Shown: positions 38,618 to 50,683, counted from the first letter of the stretch. The stretch is DNA of 64,000 bases from Monodelphis domestica (GCF_027887165.1 NC_077230.1:37337351-37401350); one strand, 5' to 3'. The notes: generated by a model from the sequence alone, not told the origin. Translations and numbers: made by a program.

Positions 38618-40560
38618 AGTTTTTTTTGTTCAGTCATTTAGTCATGTTCAACTTTTTTGCATGCCAAGCCTGTCTGTCCTCCACTATCTTCTAAAGTCTC
38701 TTTAAGCTATGTTTATTGCTTCCATGGCATTGTCTATCCATTTCATCCTTTATCATCCCCTTATCCCTTTGCCTTGAATCTTTTCCAACATCTGAGCCTT
38801 TTCCAATGGGTTCTATCTTTTAATTTTGGGGCCAAAGTATTTAAGGTTCAGCTTCAGCATTTGCACTTTCAATGAATAGTCTTAAGTGTTGACTAATTTG
38901 GTCAAGGAACTCACAAGTCTTCTCTAGCACCATAATTCAAAGTGTTGATTTTGTGGTGCTCTGCTTTCCTTATAGTCCAGCTCTCACGTTGTAATATTAA
39001 TTTTTTTAAGCAACATATTTAATGCAGCATTTTAATGGTATCTTTTTTAGGATTTTTAAATAACTCAGCTGGAATCCCATCAACTCCACTAGCCTTATTG
39101 TTAGGAATGTTTCCTAATGCCCACTTGACTTCATTCTCTAGGATTTCTAGCTCTAAATTAGTGGTTATCAGTGATAATAAGATCTATATATTCTTGTCAC
39201 CTCTTCTTCATCTCTTCATTTTTCTTAAGTCTTTACCATTTGTGTCTTTTATTATTTACATTATCATCTTTTGTTATTATTATTATTTAAATGCCCATTT
39301 CTGAGTGAAACAGTCCTACAATATTTCTGATTTTCTTGAAGAGGTTTTTACTTATCCCATTCTATTGTTTTCTTTTATTTCTTTGCATTACTCATTTAAG
39401 AATAACTTATTTCACTTTGCTTTTCTCTAGAATTCTGCAGTCACTGGGATACATCTCTCCCTTTATCCTTTACCTTCCATTTTCTTTCTTTCCTTAGCTA
39501 TTTGTAAAGCTTTATTAGACAGTTATTTTGCTTTTTGTTCTTCTTTTTCTTTGAGATTTTTTTGTTGTTGTTTCCTGTACCTCTGTTCATAGTTATTCAG
39601 TCAATATATCTACCAGATCTATCAAATCTATTTATCACCTCAACTTCATATTCATAAGATATCTCATTTAGGTCATACCTACATGGTCTGATGGTTTTCC
39701 CTACTTTCTTCAATTTAAGTATTTTGCAACAAGCAGCCCACGATCTGAGCCACAATCAGTTCCACATCTTGTTTTAACTTACTGTATAGAGCTTTTCCAC
39801 ATTTGGTTGCAGCATATATAATCAATTTAATTTTGATATTATCTGTTTGGTCATATTTATGGGTAGCTTATTCTAATTATTTTTTTATTTCCTAGTTTAG
39901 CATTTCAGTCCCCTTTGATGAATATGACATTTGGTTTTTGGAGTTATTTCTAAAAGATGTTGTAGGTCTTTGTAGAATTGTACAATTTCGGCTTCGTAGG
40001 CATCAGTGGTTGAGGTACAGACTCATGTATTACTATGATGTTGAATGGTTTGACTTGGACTCGAACAGATATTGTTGTCATTTTTGAGATTATACCCCAG
40101 TACTGCTTTTCTCACTCTTTTATGGACTATGAGGGTTACTTTGTTTCTTCTAAGTGATTCTTACCTACAGCAATAAATGTAATGATCATCTGTATTAAAT
40201 TCACCCATTCCTATCCTTTAAGTTCACTGGCACCCAAAATGTTGATGTTTAAACTTTCCACCTTATGTTTATCCACATTTAACTTACTGTGGCTCATTGA
40301 TCTTGCATTCCAGGTTCCTATGCAATACTGATTTTCTCAGCATCGGACTTTCTTTTCATCATGAGATATACTCACAGCAAAGCTTCCTTTCAGCTGTGGC
40401 CCAATCTCATTATCTTTTTGGAGCTACTTGTAGTTCTCTTCTGTTTTCTTCCTGTAATGTGTTGAATACCTTCCAACCTGAGGGAGGCATTTTCTTATAT
40501 CATCTCTTCATTGCCCTATATCCTCATTTACACTATGGAATTTTCTTAGCAAAGATATTG
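38618..40560 (-). mobile_element. BovB/RTE-type LINE, degenerate
   Basis: Minus orientation. The 3' end at 38626-38995 follows the BovB tail: 'gttcagtcatttagtcatgttc', 'tgagccttttccaatggg', 'ggccaaagtatttaaggttc', 'gtcttctctagcac'. Internal blocks follow, such as 'actcagctggaatcccatc' and 'gcccacttgacttcattc', then a 5' part ending 'gcattccaggttcctatgcaat' and beyond. It is shortened and full of stops. A second copy of the family is at 21.5-23.8 kb on the other strand. Confidence 0.75.
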
Positions 40561-40569
40561 GAGTCCCAT

Positions 40570-40713
40570 TTTGTCCTCCAGTAGATTAAGGAAAACAAAG
40601 GTTAAATGATTTGCCCAAGGTCATACAATTAGTGTGTGAGGGCAGATTTGAAATCAAATCTTACTGACTCTAAGTCTAGTGTTTTATCCACTGAGCCATC
40701 TAGCTGCCATAGG
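40570..40713 (-). mobile_element. SINE fragment
   Basis: 'aaatgatttgcccaaggtcat', 'ttgaaatcaaatcttactgactc' and 'atccactgagccatctagctgcc', minus orientation, directly after the BovB copy. Confidence 0.65.
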
Positions 40714-40979
40714 ACATAGCCTTCATAGGGAAACTTTACTGTGATCTTGTGGAAGTTGGAACTGGATTGACCAATTCTGATCTTAGGAGCATTTGAAATA
40801 TCCTGATTTCTTATCATGAAGTCCTATGGGAAGAACCCCATGGTGCCAAGTCTATATAGCTTTGATGGGACTAAGATGGGCTTTCATCAGGATCATCAAA
40901 ATATGTATAAAAATAGGCTAGACTTTGTTTGGGGTTCAAGCATCAGGAAAGACTTGAAACATATACATTTTGAATAACT

Positions 40980-41145
40980 GAGAGGTCAATTGATTTCTCT
41001 GTACTGCAGTTTCTTCTTCTATAAAAAGGGGATAATAATTGAGCCTTCCTTCCAGGGTTTTGGGAGGATGAAAGAAGTATAAAGTATGTAAAATGCATCC
41101 CAAACCGTAAATTCCTATATAAATATGACCTATCTTATTATTAAC
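40980..41145 (+). repeat. MIR fragment
   Basis: 'tgatttctctgtactgcagtttc', 'ctataaaaaggggataataattgag' and 'ggttttgggaggatgaaag' are the MIR 3' half in plus orientation. Confidence 0.65.
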
Positions 41146-42259
41146 AGTGAGAAGAATTCAATCCCTAGAGAATCAATCCATAGACCATCCTTGAGAGTTC
41201 GTTCTAACTCTTGTAAACCTGGACAAAGACAGTCTCTGCAGATTCCTAAAAAGGTCCCAAGAATTTAAGAAGGTTGGGATATATTGGCAGGAGAATGCTT
41301 AAGTGGTATCTTTGGTTATGAAAGTCCAAAATGGCTTAAATATAACTTAAAAGAGTTTTAAAGAAATTCTCAAAAATGTTTATAAAAATATCTTTGAATA
41401 GAAAATAGTATTTATTACAGAAATAAGTGGCTGGAATACTGGAGAGAGAGATTTCACTGTAAATGGAAATAAACACTAGAGGGAACCCAAACTCAAAAAA
41501 ATAACTTTAGCAATTGCATTCTCAGTTCCAAGTCTTATGAAGATTGTGAGAAATTCTTTCTTAAGAATTCATTGAGAGAGTACAAGCCAGAAAAACCATA
41601 AAATAAATCTCTTCATAAGTCCAAGACTGCTTTCCACAATATGAATGCTACTAGATTTCTCTGAGGCTGCTGCCTTGAACTTGTCCCTAGACAGACTAGG
41701 ACTTAGTGGTTTCTTGTCATGATGGACCTACCATACCGGTTTCTTCAATGTTGGGAAGACCAAGGACATTAGAACTCTTTAATTATTTGGCCTGGGCAAA
41801 ATCGGTGTGGGGCCACCCTGTCACAAAGCAAGCACTGTCACAGGTAATTTAGTCCTAACCACACATGATTATAGAATAATGGAGGATAATATACACTATT
41901 GCTGACTTTAATTCTCCACAAGTACTTTTTTATTAGCTTCTACTGGATAGAAAGATATAGATACTTACCCAGGGCAAGAGGTCAGAGACAAAGTATTTCC
42001 CTTTGGACTGTTCTTTCAGGATTTAATTTAATTTTATTGTGGCTTCCTAGTCCAAAGAGATAATGTGTATTATATCCCTAACAGAGAGGCGAACTCTTGC
42101 TACAAATTGATTCACTTATATTTTCCCTTGTTACTAGCATGTTTAGTCAACTAAAACAATTTTCTTCATTGGCTATGATGTTCCCCACCTCCTTTTAAAA
42201 AAAAACAACAAAAAATTTTTTTTCTACTGACCAGGAACATATAAGTTTTCATTCTTCTC
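41146..42259. other. Stretch without recognised genes
   Basis: No coding or RNA feature and no repeat that I can name. Confidence 0.45.
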
Positions 42260-43352
42260 AAAGAAGTCTGATCCTCTGAAAAAATCTGATTAGTGCTTCC
42301 TTGGTCTAAACTTTACTAGTTCTTGATCTGAATTTGGATATGAACTTCTGTAAACTGATTCTGGACTTAGCCCCCATCAGCTATATGGGAGACTCTATTG
42401 GTTCAGAGTGACAGAAGTATAGGCTCCTTTTTGGTCTAGGATTCTTGCTTTGATTTTTCCTTTGCAGGTTGAGCTAAATGCTGGAAATGAGACCCTATTC
42501 TTCTTCCAGATTCTGAACCACACTACTGTGACTTGCTTCTGAATATCTTATTTTCCTTGTATACTACCCAGGGACATCCTACTTGGGATTGCCAACCCCA
42601 TGCTCAGGTCCCATTCTCAGTCTGTCCTGGGTCTGTGACCAAGAACTAGAGAATAGGGGTTCCATGCTGACGCCTGTTTCCATTGTGATACCCTAGTATG
42701 AATTGTAACAGTTAAAATTTAGGGGAGACTGAGGCAGGTAGAAATTAGTTTCTGCAAGGAGTATTATATTTTTTAGAGGTTTATTAAGGATTAAGGATTA
42801 AAGAAAATACAGGATAAGGAAAACGTGCCTAGGCTAGAGGCCTAGACAAGACCTCACCTACATTATGGAAAAGCCACGTCTGCTCCAAAATGGAAGTCCA
42901 AAAAGACCCCCAAAAACCTTTACCACCAGGTTAAATCCTTTCTCAATCTCAGCCCACCTCAGAATTCCCGTGAGATTACAAAGCATTTTGGGGAAGTGGA
43001 ACAAGGAATTGTGGGGATTGTAGTCCTGTATTTGAGTCTATTTTTTTACAGAATCTAGGGTCTCTTCCTGCCCTGATTCATAGCCTCTTCCTGGGTACCA
43101 GTGTGCTCCCAAGTTTAGGGTGCTCTTGGTCTGCTCCTATCCCCAGTGTCCACATATTTCTCTGTCTATATGCCAACCCAGCTTTGACAAATGATTTATT
43201 TTGACTTTTTTCCTGAATTTTGTCATCAGATTTCAATCTGGTATACTTTCTAGATCTGTTTAGAGGGGGTTTTAGGAAGGAGGATTGGTGATTAGAGATG
43301 GTGGGGGAGGATTATCATATTTATTCCTATTACTCTACCATCTTGGATCTTC
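42260..43352 (-). mobile_element. L1 5'-UTR-like segment, split by a solo LTR
   Basis: GC-richer sequence on the minus strand beginning at about 43352 with 'gaagatccaagatggtagag', the usual opening of a marsupial L1 5' UTR, and continuing to about 42260. It carries no ORF. The LTR at 42704-43050 lies inside it. Confidence 0.5.
42704..43050 (-). mobile_element. Solo LTR, 347 bp, with 4-bp target duplication
   Basis: On the plus strand it starts TGTAACAGTTAAAATTT and ends TATTTTTTTACA, flanked by GAAT on both sides (42700-42703 and 43051-43054). Read on the minus strand it has TG...CA ends and an AATAAA signal in 'ccttaataaacctc'. Short, with perfect terminal structure. Confidence 0.8.
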
Positions 43353-43425
43353 TTCACATACATATACATATATGTATGTCTATATACATACTTATATACA
43401 TATGTGTATACAAATATAAAAAAAA
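43340..43425. repeat. TA/TG/CA-rich simple repeat
   Basis: Runs of 'acatatacatatatgtatg' and 'tatatacatatgtgtatac'. The reading frames on both strands (Tyr/Ile/His/Met rich) come from this repeat. Confidence 0.7.
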
Positions 43426-43436
43426 CCCATGTATTT

Positions 43437-44330
43437 TGAGAGCTGAGCCCACAGTCTCCCAAAGTGGAGGGTCCTTCTGACTAGTTGGAGAGGTCAGGCA
43501 AATAATGAGATGAGAGACAACTGAGTGCTCAGACCTGTGCTTTGGCTCACTCAGTGTTCTGCCATTACACAGGGTTTGTTTATTATACAGCTTTAATGAG
43601 TACATGCTTTTCTGGCACACAATCATTTTTCAACATACATGTTTCCATGGAACCTAACAATAGATGTGAAGCCTAAGGAGATAGTCAACAAAAACAGTTG
43701 CTAAGTGCAGGGTCAGAGGGTAGAATCAACATGACCCAGATTTAGATTGGGGAATTCTGAGCACAGATTTGCCAGAATTTTTATGCCTAGAAAAGAGGGT
43801 CCTATCTAAGTGGGTACATTAGAATCCTTAGGTTTAATTTTGTGAGTGGGATCTCCTGGTGATATTCTGGGGAGACAGAGTGGAACATCTGTATTAACCC
43901 TGCAAGCATGTTGCTTTCATCTATTTTTCCTGGGGCTAAGTAAGAATAATAATCATAGCAATTCCAATAATAAGGGGATGTTAATAAGGAAAGTGTCTTA
44001 GGGGGATTTCAGTGGATGTTTCCATCATTCCTGGGGGCTGCTTTGCAATCCCTGGTTTCCACATGTGACTATGCCAAACAGCGTGGTCTTTGATGACTCC
44101 CAGCACATGTACATATATGTATCTGTCCATCTCTGTACAGGACTGAGCCAATCCCACACCTCAAGCATCCTATGGCCAGGATATTTTTAGAACATGTACC
44201 CAAACCTATGTAGTCACCCAGCCCTCATAAATAATCATTTATTGTGCCTTCTATCAATGTACAAGGGATGTTGAAACAATTGATTGGCAATAGAAAGTCC
44301 AATCTCAGACTTGCTAGTCACAAATTTCCC
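43437..44330 (-). mobile_element. Possible LTR or retroviral remnant
   Basis: Minus-strand reading shows an AATAAA signal (43584-43579) followed by about 140 bp of U5-like sequence ending near 43437. What lies upstream on the minus strand (to about 44330) may belong to the same element but shows no clear retroviral motif. Confidence 0.3.
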
Positions 44331-44984
44331 TGACTCATGGGAGTATCTCTTTTAGGCCCTGGGCTCCTCTGGAATATTTTGCAGCACAATCACCAACCAG
44401 ATCAGAATAGTTGGGCTAAAATCACACCAGTGTGTGAAGACAGGGCTACATTGATACCTAAAAGCCTTATTTGTAAGGGAACTAAAATTTTGTGCAGGCA
44501 AATATACAGTTTGTCTCAAAACAAACAGTTCCCTCAAAAAGTTTTCCTGAAATGTCCAACTCTGGACTTTTTTTCTCTGGCCTGATAAAATTAGATAAGT
44601 ACTATTGTGGGAACAAGTTCAATATAGTTCCAGGGCTGAGACAATACTCTGTCTCAGTATTCTGATGGTCAAGATATTCCTCAAATATCCATGTACGTTT
44701 ATGTAGCCAAATTCAACAAAAACATTGATTATGCCATTACTCTATTCCAATTCAGAAGGAAATTACAATTTGACTCAGGCATAATGATCATGGTCTCGTC
44801 CTCACAAAAAGACCTTCTTCAAAAGAACAAGTCTATTTAAATGTTCAGAATGTACCAGTTTTTTCCCTCCATTTGACTCCAGCTACATTACTTTGGGCTT
44901 TATTTGGATCTTTCAATCATACCCTGCTTGCATTGGGTATTCTCCATCCCTTAGTTTTTTGCTTCCATTTATTTGTTTCCTCCC

Positions 44985-45088
44985 ATCAGGCTGTTAATTC
45001 CTTTAGGGTAGGGACTATCTTTGTTTTCCTTTGTATCCCCAGTGTACAGTAACTGGTACATAGTAATGTTTAATAAATGTTTATTGAC
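44985..45088 (+). repeat. THER/MIR-type SINE tail
   Basis: 'cctttagggtagggactatct', 'gtatccccagtgtacag' and 'taataaatgtttattgac' are the well-known 3' part of this old SINE. Confidence 0.7.
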
Positions 45089-46440
45089 TATCATTGAAGG
45101 TCCAAGTTCTGCCTGATTCCAGGGGAAGAATCAATATCTTTTTGACTTTGAGAAAAGTGATCTTTCCAACAGATCATGCTGATTTTGAGAACCATTGACA
45201 GGATTCAGGATCAGATGGATGAAAGTCACAAAAAAAGAGTAAATATGCATTCATAAAGAAAGTGGTGGGCAAGACTAGGAAAAAGGTGTAATGGAGGACA
45301 TTTGGGATAGATGGAAACTAAATTTCTCACCATTTGGAAAAAACTTGTTTGTTTTCTCTCCATTCACTTCTTGAAAGTGAGAAAATAAATATTTTTCATT
45401 GAGAAAATAAAATGTTAACATTATTGTCCCATAAGTGGTAGTTAATAAAATATTTGCTATACCTTAGCTTTTGCCCAGTCTAAAAGGCTTTCTTTTAAAA
45501 TCACTTTACATTGTCAGTATTCATCTTAGTATATTCGTATTGTGTGATAGCTCTTCATGTCAGAATACCCTTCTCACAATTAGTTAAAATCAGAGAAGCT
45601 AACCTCTGTTGCCTTTTTCTCTACTGCTCCATGCCTTTATGATACTTGATTCTATAGATTCATAAACTTATTTACATGGTGGAGTATATGATTGAGAAGA
45701 GTGCTGCCTTACCTTTAGCATTTTAGTAGGAATTGAAGCCTTAAGCTAAAAGAACGAAATTTCCTACAGATAAAAATGAAAAGAGAAGGTTATGATTTTA
45801 GGTGGTACTTTCTTAGGCTCAAGGTTGTTTTTTCTCAGATTGCCATCACATATTATTCAATATTAATTATCTTGTTTTATTTGATTCTACAAAATCATTC
45901 CAATCAGGATCACCCAACCCCTCAACTATACCATTTTATTTTTAGATTAAATGCAATGAAGTACATTTCATATTTGTGATTATTTGTGGAAAATTTTATG
46001 ACATTCCACTGAACAACTGGAAAGTAATTGAATTATCACAAAATAAGGTTTGAGAAGCATGAATCTAGACATCTTCCAAGCCCAGGGTATTCTCATAGAA
46101 GTCCCTGGGTTCCCTCCTTCCTCTATTGCTCATCCCAAAATCCTCTCACCAAAAAGAGCCTAAGAATAGAAAAGCTGAGGTAATCCAATTCTAATGGGTA
46201 TCTATAAGTTTCCATATTTGGAGAGGACTAAATAAGAGGGAAAAGCTTCCAGAAAATAAAAAGTAATTGATAAAAAAAGTGTGTGCAGAAAAATAGTATT
46301 CTCTTTTCCTGAGAGGAGAGTTTCGTCACCAAACATTCCTGTTCAAAAGTCTTGAGCTCTGCAATTAGAGCACATTAGTTTGCCCTTCTGCCTTAGACAT
46401 GATAGTGAGGCAATATTGCAGTGCTGAGGGTATCAATATT
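45089..46440. other. Stretch without recognised genes
   Basis: AT-rich; no feature that I can support. Confidence 0.5.
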
Positions 46441-46442
46441 TA

Positions 46443-46576
46443 GAAAGAAGTTGAGTTTAAGTCCTGATTCTGACTTCTCTTTGGATCTCAATTTCCTAAC
46501 CAGTAACTTCCTAGGGGTTCAACTGGATGACTTCCAAAGTTCTTTACCATTAAAAATCTATTATCTTGTGATCCAG
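46443..46576 (+). repeat. Old MON/MAR-type SINE
   Basis: 'taagtcctgattctgacttc', 'ggatctcaatttcctaacc' and 'aactggatgacttccaaag' in plus orientation. Confidence 0.5.
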
Positions 46577-46789
46577 TTGTCCATGGTCCACCTACAGTCA
46601 GTTGACCCAACTATATTTGTTTAATGTGAACTTCAGAAGACTATGCTGTTTTGGACAAATAATCCTGACTTTTAATTATATGCATCACAGAATGCATTTC
46701 CTTACCAACTGGCTAGCTTTTGTGGCCTTTCAATCTGTTTTAGTATCGTATGGATTTTTAATATGTCTCAGTAATCCCATTAGCAAATT

Positions 46790-46908
46790 AATACATTAGA
46801 AAGCATTTATTAAGCACTTATGTGTCAGAAACTGATGCTAAGTGCTGTGATTACAAAGAAAAAAGACAAAAAATGTCCCTGATGTCAGGAAGCTTACATT
46901 CCAAAGGG
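46790..46908 (+). repeat. MON/THER-type SINE 5' part
   Basis: 'agcatttattaagcacttatg', 'gctaagtgctgtgattacaaag' and 'ggaagcttacattcc' are typical of the old core-SINE. Confidence 0.65.
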
Positions 46909-47426
46909 CAAAACATTTGCAACTAAGTAGAAACATACAGGATACATATAATAATTATACAAGGCAATCTTTATTCTGAGCTGAAAAGTTCTGTTGCAAA
47001 AGAAGGTGGTACTTTGAGTCTCCAAGGAAAGCAAAGATACTAATAAGCAAAAGCAATAAGGAATAGCATTATAGTCAAGAGTGGAAGTCTGGACAAAGCC
47101 ACAGAAATGGGGAATGGAGAATGGAATGAGGAATAGCAAAGAGATCAATATAGCTGGATGATAGAATGCCTGGATAGGAATAATGTGTAAGAAAAATGGA
47201 AAGACAGGAAGATGACAAATTATGAAAAACTTGAAACGACAGAGGAGTTTGCAGTCCAGCCTATAGGCAATAGTGCACAAATGGAATTTATTGATTGGGG
47301 GGGTGGGTAGGGTGGGAATTGTCAGTTCTGTGCTTTAAGATAATTTTGGAAGCTGAATGAAAGTGAATCTTGAACATGTTGCGTTTGAGACTTCTATAAT
47401 ACAAGAGAAAAGCTGCTCTCTTATTT
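46909..47426. other. Stretch without recognised genes
   Basis: Contains a G-run near 47296-47303. The 128-codon minus-strand frame (46894-47280) partly covers the SINE and has no known match. Confidence 0.45.
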
Positions 47427-48308
47427 TGTCAAAACCCTTATTTTAACCCTTACAATATCCACCCTAAAATTCCTTTTCTCTATATATACCAACTTGATGA
47501 TCTCATCAGTTCTCTTGTCATCTCTGCAGATAATCCTAGATTTATATATCTATATCAGCCCTTGTCTGCCTTTGGATTTCCACACCTATATCGCTGCCCA
47601 CCTACAGAACACATTTAGAGTAAATATATAAAAATAGAATATAGTAAAATGAATATAGTAAAGGAGAGAAATATAGGAAAGAGGGAGAGGTATAGGAAAG
47701 GGGCAAAGGAAGAAAATTTTCTAATGTCTATACTAGTAATTCTATAACTACCCATAATTACTACCTAAAACTGCCTATATCTACATATAGCTATTACTAA
47801 TAACAACCACCCCACAAAGTTCCATCCCAATCCAGCTTAATCAAAACCAACCCAATCAGTGTTTAATCCATCCTCAATTAGGTCTGTCAATGAACACTAG
47901 CCACATTCCAAAAAGTTAAAGAAAGAAAAAAACCTAACAGCTCAAACCAAAATCCCCAAACCCAAAAGGCAAAAAGCCCTCTAAAGGCTAAAGCCAAAAA
48001 GCCCTCTCAGTAAACTGAGGCCTGCCTTTTATATTCCAGCAACTAAATGCCAACCACCAACCCAACACACTCCCAGGAGCCAATGCCAGCCCTAACTGTC
48101 AGCAACTGACCTACCAACCAACTGACACTGGCTCCCTTTTCTATCCTTTTTCTACCTCACTTCCTGTCTCTATAGTTCCTCCTTCCTGTCTCTATGGTTT
48201 CTACTTCCTATCACTGTGGGCTGGTTAATCTCTACACATCTCTATGGTAAGAGGATCTCCAGGTCCCCCATTAGATTAAAAAAAGGAATAAAGAATTCCT
48301 TTTTCACA
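47427..48308 (-). mobile_element. Probable solo LTR, about 880 bp
   Basis: Read on the minus strand it opens TGTGAAAAAGGAATTC (48308) and closes GGGTTTTGACA (47427), with a TATA box in 'gaatataaaaggc' (about 48035). Ends are TG/CA, but the flanks do not match, so no target duplication is proven. It points the same way as the 529-codon frame upstream of it, 0.6 kb away. Confidence 0.55.
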
Positions 48309-48903
48309 GGATTATGGATGAAGTTCAAGCAAGGCCTATTCAGGAATAGTAGTCAGAACTTTTGGATGCTTTCAAATGCCAAGGTATAGAAGCAGTGTAA
48401 TTTTTTTTTTCTTGAATGTTGTGATTTGTGGTAATTGTATCTTGAATAAAATGATTATTTAAAACAATGAAAGTCTTTATAGGACAGTTGTATGAAGAGA
48501 TGCACCAAATGAGTTACTATAAAATAAGTGTTTGGGAAGGCCTCAAATGCTGTTCATCTGCCTAACTAGAGACTAGTCAAGATGAAAGAGAAGGGAGAAC
48601 ATTGAGGGAAGGTTTTATTCCTTTTTTACCTCAGTGTATTGTTATCTAGTTTCCAGCTTTAGAATGTGATGCCATTTAATCAAGGATAATATTTTTATGT
48701 TTGCTGCATGTTAATGTCTATCACATTAGCAACTGTTTAATAATGATGAAGAAGATCTATCTATAAATGGTTTCACTTATGAATTCTAAGGGAAAAAATG
48801 CTTAGCAACTTCCCAGCTACTTAAAATAATGAGTGGGATACAGTCGGCACAAGCTTGAAAGACATACAAGGATTCAATTGTTTCTCAAAATAAAAATTTT
48901 AAT
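48309..48903 (-). other. Spacer; possible 3' UTR of the 529-codon gene
   Basis: AT-rich. On the minus strand an AATAAA polyadenylation signal lies at 48619-48614, about 285 bp after the stop codon of the upstream frame. Its use is inferred, not shown. Confidence 0.4.
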
Positions 48904-50493
48904 TTAGTTTTCTCTTCTCTTACTTTGAAATTTCTCTAAGAGAGACTTGAATTGTAGTTGCATCTTTTGTTTCATAGGAATTTCTTCTACATTTCTCTGA
49001 CACCTTAAGGGTAATTCAAATGGCTTTTGGTTTGGATATGATTTTACTTTATTTGACTGGTGATGTTTTGCAAGTATGAAGTCCAGCCAAGTGAGTTTTG
49101 GAAGCACAAGTAGAGGACTTGGATCCGAGTTGCCACATGATGGAGGGGCCAGTAAAGGGACTGAGGGCATGGCTTTACTGGGAAGGGAATTCGTGACAAC
49201 TGAAACAGAGTTTGACGTTCCCTGGGTCACTTTAAGGTAAAATCTCACATTCTTCTGTTCTGAATCATGTAAAGGTGTTGGTATGGCCAGCAATTGTGCC
49301 AGAGGAAAACATTTCAATCTACCAACATGAGGACAACCATTTGGTATCCATGAGGCACAAATTAAACAGACTGTATAACTAGCAGACATATATTGTCCAG
49401 GCCAAGTAGCAGGTCTGGGACATCCCCTCAGCTGCCACAGGTGAATCTGATTATAGAGATCATGCTTTATTTTTGCCTCAGGGATGGTATTGATGATTTT
49501 ATCAACAATTTGGGTATTAAGAGTTATCCCATCTACAATGGTGTGAGGGTTGATCTTGTTTAAATCAAGAGGGACATCTCTATTCTGCTCAGGCTGGGTC
49601 TGGTTTTGGTTCTGAGATTGAGCCTTATATGGCCTGGAAGACCTGGGTGTATCCTTAGCCTGGTTGTAATCACTTGTTGGTGTCTCAGTCTGTAGGGGAG
49701 TAATCTTTTGGTGGTTCTGGTTTATTGGATCTTTTGCCTGATTATTCAGAAGTCTTGGGAATGTGCCACATTCTTCCTTGTTCAAGGGCATTTGGCCTTG
49801 GTGGAATATTTCAAGGGGAGGAGTGTCTTGAGCGTCAGGATCTGGTTGAATCTCTGAGAGGTGCTTGGCACTTGACATAATAGTTGTAGTTTGCTCTGGA
49901 CCAGGGTTTGTGTTCATCAATAGATGACCAGTTGGGATTTGACAGTGTGGTGGAGTCTTGCCAGAAATTAAAGGAAGAATTGTGTTTTGACTCTTAGATT
50001 TCTGTAGGGAAGAACGTTTGGGTTTGGTATGGTGTTTGGAACCTGATGTATATTTGGCCCTGGGATGAAGACGATGTTTGTTCCTGGATTGAATTTTTGG
50101 TGAAACAGCTGGGGGAACCTTTTGGTTGAGGTTCCTTAATGCATCTCCCCCCTGAAGTAGGCCTACTGAAGCTTTTGTCTTTTGTTTCAGGTCTGGTCTA
50201 ATGTGAACTTCATGGTGGTCAGAGTGTGGTGGTGGTCGCTGACATTTGTCATTGATGTTGCTGCCATGGTTCTTTAGGGACTTAGTCTTATGACAAACGA
50301 GGGAGGGCTTGTGTTTGAAGGACCGATGTCTGAGGCACACCATCTTCTCAGCCTTGGATTGGTGGTCTTGTTTTGACAACACTGCAATCCGATGTGGTGG
50401 GCATGGGATCAGCACTTCCTGGGTCTTGTGAGCTAGGATCTTTTGAGGGGTCTGGATCAAAGATGAAGCTAAAGAAGAGATAGTGAGAGACAA
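48904..50493 (-). CDS. Unknown 529-residue basic protein, single open frame
   Basis: I do not recognise this protein. The frame is unbroken for 529 codons in AT-rich DNA, far longer than any other frame in the window and very unlikely by chance. It is hydrophilic and rich in Lys, Gln, Asn, Pro and His, with no signal peptide or membrane segment. Residues 1-310 look low-complexity and disordered. About residues 320-430 look folded: an aliphatic block VDGITLNTQIVDKII, then QLRGCPRPATWPGQYMSASY, and a cysteine cluster CLICASW-x4-CPHVGRLKC leading into FPLAQLLAIPTPLHDSEQK. A second ordered block is LTWLDFILAKHHQ (about 475). The C-terminus is basic (KSLLEKFQSKRRE). The character resembles fast-evolving, testis-expressed mammalian proteins, but that is an impression. 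The start is uncertain: ATG 50493 is the first in frame, but acceptor-like CCAG and TTTAG sequences near 50450-50475 allow an upstream exon. No retroviral motif seen. Confidence 0.7.
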   Translation of the reverse strand: MSLTISSLASSLIQTPQKILAHKTQEVLIPCPPHRIAVLSKQDHQSKAEKMVCLRHRSFKHKPSLVCHKTKSLKNHGSNINDKCQRPPPHSDHHEVHIRPDLKQKTKASVGLLQGGDALRNLNQKVPPAVSPKIQSRNKHRLHPRAKYTSGSKHHTKPKRSSLQKSKSQNTILPLISGKTPPHCQIPTGHLLMNTNPGPEQTTTIMSSAKHLSEIQPDPDAQDTPPLEIFHQGQMPLNKEECGTFPRLLNNQAKDPINQNHQKITPLQTETPTSDYNQAKDTPRSSRPYKAQSQNQNQTQPEQNRDVPLDLNKINPHTIVDGITLNTQIVDKIINTIPEAKIKHDLYNQIHLWQLRGCPRPATWPGQYMSASYTVCLICASWIPNGCPHVGRLKCFPLAQLLAIPTPLHDSEQKNVRFYLKVTQGTSNSVSVVTNSLPSKAMPSVPLLAPPSCGNSDPSPLLVLPKLTWLDFILAKHHQSNKVKSYPNQKPFELPLRCQRNVEEIPMKQKMQLQFKSLLEKFQSKRREN

Positions 50494-50683
50494 AAGAAAC
50501 TACCATGCCACTACAGGAATTGGAATAACAACTGTAGAACACAGATCAGCAGAAGGGATGATGGGCAGAGATCTAACAGTAGTAATGCATGATGTTCTTA
50601 TGTTTTCCTCTATACTGTTTTCATGGCAGATCAATAATTATCCCCATTTTACTGTTAAGATATCATATACACATATAAATAAT

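Noticed and set aside
44352..44537. Minus-strand frame near the 43.4-kb LTR as part of a retroviral envelope
   Set aside because: One hydrophobic stretch only, no conserved envelope motif; evidence too weak.
48904..50493. The 529-codon frame as a retroviral env or gag next to the LTR at 47.4-48.3 kb
   Set aside because: It has no signal peptide, hydrophobic fusion or membrane segment, and no zinc knuckle or capsid motif; no partner LTR was seen upstream.
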